This document shows, in pieces, positions 44,627-52,274 of a stretch of DNA of 52,274 bases (positions are counted from its first letter, which is position 1; every line of letters begins with the position of its first letter). The position numbers were made by a program, and so were the translations under genes. Under the pieces are notes generated by a model that saw nothing but the letters and a program-made list of their open reading frames with translations, was not told the origin of the DNA and did no database searches. The stretch is from Acidobacteriota bacterium (lineage in GTDB: Bacteria > Acidobacteriota > JAAYUB01 > JAMOQF01). Where the stretch lies: NCBI GenBank assembly GCA_027064125.1, contig JAMOQF010000083.1:1-52274 (forward strand). The letters run 5' to 3'.

Positions 44627-46252
44627 TTACTTGTAATAGGTAAATACAGCTGAAGCCTTTCTGCCAAGTATGATTTTGTCTCCATTTTTCAGGACATGTG
44701 AAGTGATTGATTGAGGTGTAACTTCATTTATATAGGTTCCATTCGTAGAGTTTTTATCCATAACCACAACTCCTTCAGATGTGGGCATAATTATTGCATG
44801 TAGTTTTGATATGTGTTCATCTGGAATTACCACATTGCTAACAGCGCCATCTCTCCCCAGTTTAAGTCCACTTTTTGTAATGGAAAAACTTTTTCCTGCA
44901 AGGGGTCCCTTTTCACAGACAATTTTCCCAAAGGAAGTTATTGTTTTTGTGGATGCCTCCACGTCCACAATTGTCTTTTTTAGATCCTGTGCCGGTGGGA
45001 TTCTTTTTTTCTTGCCTGAAACAACTATGAATATAATGATTATTAACAAAATAATAACTATCACTACAATAATGATTCCATATTTGGAGAAAAAGGTTTC
45101 TGGATGGTCCACAAGCCACTGTTGAGCTCTTATTTGAATTTTGGAAACATCGGGTTGTTTGGGTAAGATCCTTAAAATTTCATCGCACTTTTTTACCACA
45201 TCTTCATATGAAGAATGAGATGGTTCTTGATAATATTCATCCAGTATGTTTTTCCAGAGTTTGTTGAAAACGCCAATTTCATTTTTTATGCCGGCGGCAT
45301 TTATGAATTCCTTAACTGTATTTATTGGAATTGCAAAATTAAATCCCTGAAGCAATGTTTTTCCATTTTGACTTAAAACCCCAAAGGTTGCCACTCCGAT
45401 AACCTCTCCTCTTTCGTTAATAACAGGTCCCCCAGAATTCCCATGCCCAATTGGGGCGTCAAATTGGATGACAGGGGTTCCCTTTATGTCAAGTTTTAAA
45501 CTTGAAATGTGGCCACTTGTTATTGATGCCTCAAGCATCGTTTTTTTACTTAAAAAGGCAGAAGATACAACTGCGCCTGGATATCCAATTATATAGACCA
45601 CATCCTGGAGATGTACATCTTCAGAATTCCCCAATTTTATTGAGGGAAGGTTATTTTTTTCTATTTTTAAAATTGCCACATCTTTTCCAGTTTCATATTC
45701 TTGTGTTTTTACAAGTCCTCCCGTATCTATTTTCCCGGGCATTCCAGTCATTGGAGGGCTGTATTGCTTGATTTCAGCGGGATAGTAGTCTCCATTTGAA
45801 AGGATAACATATAAATCTTTTTTTAATACAACGTTGAAATTGGGAAGAAGTTTCTGGAAAATTTGAAGTTTTTCCTCTTGAGTTAATGGGGCACCTTTTT
45901 GCTTTTCAAGTTGTGGAAGAAAGTTCTTGATTATTATTGATGCTACAATTTGCTGTTTTAAATTTGTATTGTCTTTATTGTAATATTCCATAACCACATG
46001 TCCATTGGTAACAACATATCCATTGGGATTTACGATAAATCCAGATCCAAAGGATTCTATTGTTATTGGTGGAAAATTTACAGTTGAACCATCCTTTTTT
46101 GTATAAGTTACATTGGCCTGTATGGGAACATAGACAAATACAACGGCAGGTTTTACATAGTAGACATTTTTTTCGGAGAATTTCGGGTAAATGAAATTAA
46201 TTGAAAGTATTAGAATTAAACTTAAAAAAGCAAATTGAAATTTCCTTTTCAT
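44627..46252 (-). CDS. Trypsin-like (HtrA-type) serine protease with TM segment and C-terminal FHA domain
   Basis: Signal peptide; TNGHVV, DVAILKI, GHGNSGGPVINERGEVIGVATFG; TM IIIVVIVIILLIIIIFIVV; FHA LGRDGAVSNVVIPDEHISKLHAII...NSTNGTYIN. Confidence 0.92.
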   Translation of the reverse strand: MKRKFQFAFLSLILILSINFIYPKFSEKNVYYVKPAVVFVYVPIQANVTYTKKDGSTVNFPPITIESFGSGFIVNPNGYVVTNGHVVMEYYNKDNTNLKQQIVASIIIKNFLPQLEKQKGAPLTQEEKLQIFQKLLPNFNVVLKKDLYVILSNGDYYPAEIKQYSPPMTGMPGKIDTGGLVKTQEYETGKDVAILKIEKNNLPSIKLGNSEDVHLQDVVYIIGYPGAVVSSAFLSKKTMLEASITSGHISSLKLDIKGTPVIQFDAPIGHGNSGGPVINERGEVIGVATFGVLSQNGKTLLQGFNFAIPINTVKEFINAAGIKNEIGVFNKLWKNILDEYYQEPSHSSYEDVVKKCDEILRILPKQPDVSKIQIRAQQWLVDHPETFFSKYGIIIVVIVIILLIIIIFIVVSGKKKRIPPAQDLKKTIVDVEASTKTITSFGKIVCEKGPLAGKSFSITKSGLKLGRDGAVSNVVIPDEHISKLHAIIMPTSEGVVVMDKNSTNGTYINEVTPQSITSHVLKNGDKIILGRKASAVFTYYK

Positions 46253-46330
46253 TTTACCTCCTTGAGGATATAAAACTTTAATCTCCTAATTAAATCTGCT
46301 ATTATATTATACCATAATGGAGTTTTATTT

Positions 46331-47041
46331 ATGAAAGTTAAAAAGATTTTTTATATAGCAGCGATTTTCTTTTTTATGTTTGGTTTTCTTTTTTCAGAGT
46401 CCATAAATCCTGAGTATAAATTTAAGGTTTTGTTAAAAAAAAGATTTTCAAAAAAATTGGGGATATTGGAGGTATATAATCATAAATTTATGTTCAAGTC
46501 AGAAGATGGGGATTTAAAAGAGTGGAGTTTCGATGTAGTTAATTATCTGGAGTGGAATGGCGGAAATAAGATAAAAATTCATTTAAAGAAAAAAGGGTTG
46601 ATGTTTAGAAAAAAAAGTTTAAATTTCATTTTGATTTCTCCTTTATTTAATGATGAAATTGCAGACAATATAAATAACCTGATCTATCAATATCACAAAG
46701 GAGGAATGAATCTGGATGTTAAAAAGGTGGAGAGAGAATTTCCTTTTAAGGTGAAAGCAAAACACATTCACATTGTCGGTGAGTGTTTTGGAGCACTTAC
46801 AATAGATAAAAGGGGAATAAAATATAAAAGTGTTGATGGAGAGCATGATTTTGAATTCTTTTATGGGGATATTAAAAAGATCTATAGAGACAATCCTAAG
46901 GAACTTGTTATTGAAATTTACAAAAGAAGTGCTAAAAAGATGTGGAAATCGGAAAAGTTTAAATTTGAAATATTGAAAAATAAGACAATCCCGGATGAGA
47001 TATTTCTATATATAAGATATAGGATAGGGAGGAAGGAGTAG
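46331..47041 (+). CDS. Secreted hypothetical protein with two PH-like-looking repeats
   Basis: Signal peptide-like N-terminus; internal similarity between residues about 40-130 and 150-235. Confidence 0.8.
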   Translation: MKVKKIFYIAAIFFFMFGFLFSESINPEYKFKVLLKKRFSKKLGILEVYNHKFMFKSEDGDLKEWSFDVVNYLEWNGGNKIKIHLKKKGLMFRKKSLNFILISPLFNDEIADNINNLIYQYHKGGMNLDVKKVEREFPFKVKAKHIHIVGECFGALTIDKRGIKYKSVDGEHDFEFFYGDIKKIYRDNPKELVIEIYKRSAKKMWKSEKFKFEILKNKTIPDEIFLYIRYRIGRKE

Positions 47042-47045
47042 AGAG

Positions 47046-47843
47046 ATGCTATATGCTGTTACCTCAGATTTACACTATGATTTGAAACATTTGTGGAAGG
47101 AGTCTCCATCTGCCTTTATGGAGAGATTAAATTTTAAAGCCCCTCCCTTTCTTATAATTGCAGGAGATCTTGTATCATTTGCTGAGGAAAATCTTGAAAG
47201 TGCCTTTCAATTTTTAAAGGGGTTTAATGGAAATATACTTTTTACCCCCGGTAACCACGATTTATGGACAAAAAAGGGAAATTCCTTTGATGTATATACA
47301 AAGTTTATTCCGGATCTATGTGAAAAATATGGAATACACTATTTAGATGATAAACCTTTTATCTTTTCGAAAACTGCTATAGTAGGAAATATTGGTTGGT
47401 ATGATTACACCTTTAGAAATCCAGATCTTGGTTATAGGATATCGAGGTATAGAAGGAAGATATTTCCAGATGGATCTGAATGGATGGATAGGCGATATAT
47501 TAAATGGGATTTTAAGGATGAAGACTTTACATTTTTTTGCATAGATAAATTGAAAAATCAACTTGAGGAAGTTGCTCCAGAGGTTGAAGAGATAGTTATT
47601 ATTATGCACCATATTCCATTTAAAGAGTTGGTGTATAAAAAGAATGATAAAATGTGGATTTTTGGAAATGCATATATGGGAAGTAAAAGAATTGGAGAGG
47701 AAATTTTAAAACATGAAAAGGTAAAAAGACTTTACTGTGGGCATGCCCACCAGGATGTTGTGGCGGAGATAAATGGTATATATTGTAGATGCATAGGAAG
47801 TAACTACAGAAAGAAGGTGGTGGAGTTTTTTGAGATCAGGTAG
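47046..47843 (+). CDS. Calcineurin-like metallophosphoesterase
   Basis: TSDLHYD, IAGDLVS, TPGNHD, HHIPF, CGHAH. Confidence 0.92.
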   Translation: MLYAVTSDLHYDLKHLWKESPSAFMERLNFKAPPFLIIAGDLVSFAEENLESAFQFLKGFNGNILFTPGNHDLWTKKGNSFDVYTKFIPDLCEKYGIHYLDDKPFIFSKTAIVGNIGWYDYTFRNPDLGYRISRYRRKIFPDGSEWMDRRYIKWDFKDEDFTFFCIDKLKNQLEEVAPEVEEIVIIMHHIPFKELVYKKNDKMWIFGNAYMGSKRIGEEILKHEKVKRLYCGHAHQDVVAEINGIYCRCIGSNYRKKVVEFFEIR

Positions 47844-47856
47844 AAAAATTTTTTAT

Positions 47857-47885
47857 TTGACATAAGTGTTTTAAATAGTTATATT
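47857..47885 (+). promoter_or_regulatory. Promoter of rpmH operon
   Basis: TTGACA (47857-47862), 17-bp spacer, TATATT (47880-47885). Confidence 0.75.
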
Positions 47886-47919
47886 TACACGTTCTTAAAA
47901 AAAGTTTTAGGGGTGAAGA

Positions 47920-48054
47920 ATGAAGAGAACATTTCAGCCAAATAGGAGAAGAAGAGCTAAAAAGCATGGTTTTAGAGCAAGAATGTCCACAAGGGGTGGA
48001 AGAAAAGTTTTATCCCGTAGAAGGGCAAAGGGAAGAAAAAGACTTATTCCGTAG
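47920..48054 (+). CDS. rpmH: 50S ribosomal protein L34 (absent from the supplied ORF track)
   Basis: Translates as [44 protein letters not shown]. Confidence 0.97.
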   Translation: MKRTFQPNRRRRAKKHGFRARMSTRGGRKVLSRRRAKGRKRLIP

Positions 48055-48060
48055 TGTAAA

Positions 48061-48408
48061 TTGTTTGAATTTCCCGGTAAATATAGAATTAAAAAAAAGA
48101 GTGATTTTAAACGTGTTTATGAAAATGGGGAGAGGTTTTTTCACAGTTATTTTGTGATTTTTTATTTGAAAAATGGTTTAGGATATTCAAGGCTCGGCTT
48201 AACCGTATCGAGAAAAATTGGTCGTGCAGTGGTCAGAAACAGGATAAAAAGGCGGTTGAGGGAAATTTTTAGATTAAATAGATACAGAATAAATGGTGGT
48301 TTTGATCTTGTCTTTAATGTTAAGAGATCAATTTTGAATGCTTCATATGTGGACATTGAAAGGGCCTTTTTTGATTTTTTAGAAAAATGTAAAATTAGTC
48401 ATGATTAA
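48061..48408 (+). CDS. rnpA: Ribonuclease P protein component
   Basis: [31 protein letters not shown] start. Confidence 0.95.
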   Translation: MFEFPGKYRIKKKSDFKRVYENGERFFHSYFVIFYLKNGLGYSRLGLTVSRKIGRAVVRNRIKRRLREIFRLNRYRINGGFDLVFNVKRSILNASYVDIERAFFDFLEKCKISHD

Positions 48409-48631
48409 AAAAGTTATACTTTTTCTTTTGAGATTTTATAAGAGATTTATTTCACCACTGCTTCCCTCTGCCTGTAGGTTTTATCCAACCTGCTCAGAGT
48501 ATTTTTATGAGGCTGTTGAAAAAAAAGGAGTCTTGAAGGGAAGTTATATGGGAATAAAGAGATTATTAAAATGCCATCCTTTCCATCCGGGGGGGTATGA
48601 TCCTGTAGATAAAGATGAATTTGAGGAGTAG
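48401..48631 (+). CDS. yidD: Membrane protein insertion efficiency factor YidD
   Basis: [31 protein letters not shown]. Confidence 0.95.
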   Translation: MIKKVILFLLRFYKRFISPLLPSACRFYPTCSEYFYEAVEKKGVLKGSYMGIKRLLKCHPFHPGGYDPVDKDEFEE

Positions 48632-48633
48632 GT

Positions 48634-50397
48634 ATGCAAAATAACAATCAGATGGATAGAAATATTCTACTTTTTTTTCTATTTTCCATAGTGATTTTCG
48701 TCATCTTTGGGTTTTTAAGGCCCGTTCAAAATGCAAAAAAGGGAAAAGGTAAGTCTGAGAGTGAGAGTAAAAAGGTAGTTAAAAAAATAACTGAAAAAAA
48801 GAAACGGTCACTTAATACCATCAATAGGGAAAAGAACTTAAAGATGGAGAAAAAAGAAGGGGAGGTTAAGGCTGCTTCAGAGGAAAACATTGAAGATGTT
48901 TTAAATTTAGCAGAGGGTGAAAACTTACCTTCTAAGAGCGAACTTATAGAAACGAATCTATTTAAAGCAACTTTAAATAATAAGGGTGGGAAAATAATAA
49001 GTTTGAAGTTAAAAAATTATAAAATTGACAATGGTGATTTTTTTGAATTGATTCCACCAAATTTTAAGGACACACCATATTTTTTTCTAAGATTTATAGT
49101 TCCAGAAAATGAAAAACTTGAGAAATTTTTAAACAGTGTGGTTTATAAAATTTCAGTTAAAAAGAAAAATGGTGAAACAAGGGTAAAATTTGAATATGAA
49201 AAGGGGAGTTTGAAGGTTTTCAAGGAGTTAATCTTTAAAAAGGATTCCTATTGGATAGATTTTAAAGGTGAGGTAAAAATAGGGGATAAAAGGGTTGAGT
49301 CTTATATTTCAACTACTCCGGGACTTACAAAAGATCAACTTTTCCCCAGGTCAAGATATGATTCTCCACCGACCGCCTTTTACTATGATGGGGATGTTGA
49401 AAGGGTTAAGAATGAAGAAATGAAAACCAAGGTGGCTCAGGATGTGTATAGGGGTAGTTTTTCCTGGTGTGGAGTTGAAACCAAGTATTTTGCCGCGATT
49501 TTCCTGAGTAAAGAGGATTTTAAAAAAATATTTGTGGGACACTATAAACTAAGTATAGCAGTTGAAAAAGAGAACAAGGATCTATTCCTTCCATATGTTG
49601 CGGTTCCCGTTGATGGTGGATTCAGATTGTTTATGGGTCCCAAGAGTTATAAATTGCTTGAAGATTATGGAAATAATCTCGAAAGATTGGTTGATTTTGG
49701 GTTTTTTTCCTTTATTGCAAAGCCAATTTACTATTCTTTGATTTTTACCCACAACTATGTCAACAACTGGGGTTTTTGTATATTGATTATAAGTTTTATA
49801 ATAACTCTTGCCCTCTTTCCCTTGAGGATAAAACAGTTGAAGTCCATGAAGGACCTTCAGAAGATTCAGCCAAAGATAAAGGCCATTCAGGCAAAGTATA
49901 AGGGGGCAAAATCCGTAGAAGAAAAACAGCGAATGCAGGCTGAACTTGCTAAAATTTATAAGGAGACTGGAACGAGTCCTCTGGCCACCTTTGGGGGGTG
50001 CCTCCCCATGATTCTTCAGATACCTGTCTTTTTTGCCTTTTATAAATTACTGTACAACACGGTTGAACTCTGGAGGCAACCTTTTATATTCTGGATAAAG
50101 GATCTTTCAACATATGATCCTACATATATTATTCCAATTTTAATGGGACTTTCCATGATTGTTCAGATGAGGCAGACTCCAAATCAGATGCAGGATAAAA
50201 ACACTAAAATGATGAGTTATATAATGCCAATAGCCCTCACGGTAATATTTTTAAATCTTTCAAGTGGTGTGCTCCTCTACTATTTTTCAAGTAATGTTTT
50301 TTCAAGTGCGTTTCAAAAAATATATGAAAAAATTTCTGGTATAGAAACCAATCCCACATCAAATAAATCTAAAAAAGTGAAAAAAAGTAAAAAATAA
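48634..50397 (+). CDS. yidC: Membrane protein insertase YidC
   Basis: N-terminal TM, periplasmic domain, NWGFCILIISFIITLALFPLRIKQLKSMKDLQKIQPKIKAIQ. Confidence 0.96.
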   Translation: MQNNNQMDRNILLFFLFSIVIFVIFGFLRPVQNAKKGKGKSESESKKVVKKITEKKKRSLNTINREKNLKMEKKEGEVKAASEENIEDVLNLAEGENLPSKSELIETNLFKATLNNKGGKIISLKLKNYKIDNGDFFELIPPNFKDTPYFFLRFIVPENEKLEKFLNSVVYKISVKKKNGETRVKFEYEKGSLKVFKELIFKKDSYWIDFKGEVKIGDKRVESYISTTPGLTKDQLFPRSRYDSPPTAFYYDGDVERVKNEEMKTKVAQDVYRGSFSWCGVETKYFAAIFLSKEDFKKIFVGHYKLSIAVEKENKDLFLPYVAVPVDGGFRLFMGPKSYKLLEDYGNNLERLVDFGFFSFIAKPIYYSLIFTHNYVNNWGFCILIISFIITLALFPLRIKQLKSMKDLQKIQPKIKAIQAKYKGAKSVEEKQRMQAELAKIYKETGTSPLATFGGCLPMILQIPVFFAFYKLLYNTVELWRQPFIFWIKDLSTYDPTYIIPILMGLSMIVQMRQTPNQMQDKNTKMMSYIMPIALTVIFLNLSSGVLLYYFSSNVFSSAFQKIYEKISGIETNPTSNKSKKVKKSKK

Positions 50398-50400
50398 ATT

Positions 50401-51777
50401 ATGGAAAAATTTAAGGATACCATAGTTGCAATTGGCACTCCTTTTGGGAGGGGTGCCATATCTCTTATCAGGGTGTCTGGCAAAGATTCATTTAAAATAG
50501 TAAAAAGATTTTTTAAAAAGTGGAAAAGAGGGAAAATTAGTTTTGAAAAAATATATTTTGGATATTTTTATGATGGTTTAGGGGATGAATTGGATGAAGT
50601 GGGGGTCATTTTTTATAAATCTCCCCATTCCTATACAGGTGAGGACATGGTTGAGATAATGTGTCATGGTTCTCCCGTGATAGCCTCAGAAATTGTAAAT
50701 ACTCTTATAGAAGGTGGGGCAAGGCTTGCCCACAGGGGAGAATTTACAGAGAGAAGATATCTGAATGGAAAGATAGATCTAACCCAGGCTGAAGCCATAA
50801 ATGATTTAATAAACTCCACAACCCTTTTACAGGCAAAGGTTGCTGAGTCCATGTTGAAGGGAAAAATTGCAGAAGAAATTGTGCCCTTAAAAGATGATAT
50901 ATTGTCACTACTTGTTGAACTTGAGACAGAAGTTGAATTTTCTGAAGATGGGATTAAAACTTCTGGAAGGGATGCAATTTTAAATGGGATTAAAAGAGTT
51001 CTCAATCGTTTAAGAGAGATTTCAAGAAATTTTAAGAGGGATTCCCTTATAAAAGAGGGTATGGTTGTCTGTATTGTGGGAAAACCAAATGCTGGAAAAT
51101 CAAGTCTATTTAATGCCTTGATAAGAGATGATAGAGCCATAGTTTCTGAACATCCAGGGACAACAAGGGATTACATAACCGAAGTTTTGAATATTTATGG
51201 AATTCCAGTAAATCTTATTGACACTGCTGGAATAAGGGATTCAGGGGATGTGGTTGAGTCGCAGGGGGTTAAGAGGAGTCTTAAAAAAATCGATGAGGCA
51301 GATCTGATTTTGCTGGTGATGGATGTATCTCAAAAGTTATCTCAGGAGGATTTTGACCTTTTAAAGGGGTTAAGAAATAAAAAGTTGTTGCTTGTTTTGA
51401 ATAAAATAGATTTGCCGGATAGGATTGATGTTATTTCATTTTTAGACAGATTTAAGTTTGATTTTGTGGGAGTTTCTGCCAAATTTAATATTGGCATGGA
51501 GGGACTTAAAAATAAGATTTATGAAAAAATTGTAGGTGAAGAAATTGACATACACAGAGAAACCATCTTTGTGACATCAAAAAGACAACAGGAATGTATC
51601 TTAAATGCAATCAATTTTCTTGAAGATGCCCTTTTTGATGTTATGAAAGAGGTTCCAGAAGAGTATATAAGTTATCACTTGAGAAAAGCCACTGAAAGCC
51701 TTTCAGAAATTTTTGGAGAAATTTCTACGGAAGATATCTTAAATACAATCTTTTCAAGTTTCTGTATAGGTAAGTAA
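50401..51777 (+). CDS. mnmE: tRNA modification GTPase MnmE
   Basis: AIGTPFGRGAISLIRVSG, GKPNAGKSSLFNAL, GTTRDYI, C-terminal FCIGK. Confidence 0.97.
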   Translation: MEKFKDTIVAIGTPFGRGAISLIRVSGKDSFKIVKRFFKKWKRGKISFEKIYFGYFYDGLGDELDEVGVIFYKSPHSYTGEDMVEIMCHGSPVIASEIVNTLIEGGARLAHRGEFTERRYLNGKIDLTQAEAINDLINSTTLLQAKVAESMLKGKIAEEIVPLKDDILSLLVELETEVEFSEDGIKTSGRDAILNGIKRVLNRLREISRNFKRDSLIKEGMVVCIVGKPNAGKSSLFNALIRDDRAIVSEHPGTTRDYITEVLNIYGIPVNLIDTAGIRDSGDVVESQGVKRSLKKIDEADLILLVMDVSQKLSQEDFDLLKGLRNKKLLLVLNKIDLPDRIDVISFLDRFKFDFVGVSAKFNIGMEGLKNKIYEKIVGEEIDIHRETIFVTSKRQQECILNAINFLEDALFDVMKEVPEEYISYHLRKATESLSEIFGEISTEDILNTIFSSFCIGK

Positions 51778-51857
51778 TTCTTTCCGGATTTTATAATTTG
51801 AAACCTTTAGTCTCAATTATTCGTAATAGATATTTCAAGATATTTGGGAGAAAAGAT

Positions 51858-52274
51858 ATGAAAAGTCCACTTAAAATAACATTGATTGTTTTTGGAGTTG
51901 TGGTGATTGTAACCTTGCTCATATTTGCCATTGCAGGTTCTGATAAAGGTATTCCAGTTACTGTGGAAAAGGTGAAGAGGGTGAATAAACTTGTTTCCAT
52001 AGTTTCTGCTTCAGGTGAGATAAAACCCAAGGAGTATGTTGACCTTCAGTCAGAGATAGCTGGGGTAATAAGGGAATTATATGTTAAAGAAGGTGATAGG
52101 GTTAAAAAGGGAGATATTTTGCTTAAGATAGATCCTGTTCAAACAGAAGCCGATTTTGAGGCAGCAAAATACCAGTTGATGTCTGCTGAAGAGGATGCCA
52201 AAAATACAAAGAAGGCGATAGATGAAGCAATTTTGAATCTTGAAATAACAAGGGCACAGATTAAAAGTGCAAAG
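51858..52274 (+). CDS. HlyD/MacA-type efflux periplasmic adaptor (truncated by window end)
   Basis: Open frame to the window end: MKSPLKITLIVFGVVVIVTLLIFAIAGSDKGIPVTVEKVKRVNKLVSIVSASGEIKPKEYVDLQSEIAGVIRELYVKEGDRVKKGDILLKIDP. Confidence 0.9.
   Translation, partial: MKSPLKITLIVFGVVVIVTLLIFAIAGSDKGIPVTVEKVKRVNKLVSIVSASGEIKPKEYVDLQSEIAGVIRELYVKEGDRVKKGDILLKIDPVQTEADFEAAKYQLMSAEEDAKNTKKAIDEAILNLEITRAQIKSAK

Overview
AT-rich (low-GC) bacterial chromosomal window, densely coding, mostly + strand, from a Gram-negative-type organism (kdsA/kdsC, Mla-type ABC transport, O-antigen-ligase-like protein). It contains these blocks: gapA-pgk-tpiA-secG; an OPT transporter; a NifX/NifB-like protein; tatA-tatC; a HAD phosphatase, zinc-ribbon thioredoxin and gpsA; an ECF-like sigma factor with a ZAS-type anti-sigma; dxs-tlyA-nadK; an initiator tRNA-fMet followed by pyrG-kdsA-kdsC-trkH; a 481-aa orphan; hsp20-grpE-clpB; dus; a glycosylphosphotransferase, O-antigen-ligase-like protein and UDP-glucose dehydrogenase; a U32 peptidase; a CDP-alcohol phosphatidyltransferase; a decayed IS256-like transposase; an ATP synthase block atpF-F'-H-A-G-D-C (no a or c subunit genes seen); mlaE-mlaF-MCE protein; a Ser/Thr kinase plus protease-FHA locus; and rpmH-rnpA-yidD-yidC-mnmE followed by a truncated efflux adaptor. 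The best candidate for an undescribed system is the locus at about 42.6-47.0 kb. It encodes a membrane Ser/Thr kinase, a membrane trypsin-like protease with a cytoplasmic FHA domain, and a divergent secreted protein made of two PH-like-looking repeats whose pattern resembles the kinase ectodomain. Other notable signals are an initiator tRNA terminator placed directly at the pyrG start codon (a similar layout occurs at clpB/dus), an MCE protein with a coiled-coil insert and 34-aa C-terminal repeats, an EF-hand loop inside an O-antigen-ligase-like protein, and a recurring TGCCTGRCACC palindromic motif. All identifications come from reading the sequence and ORF translations; no searches were run.
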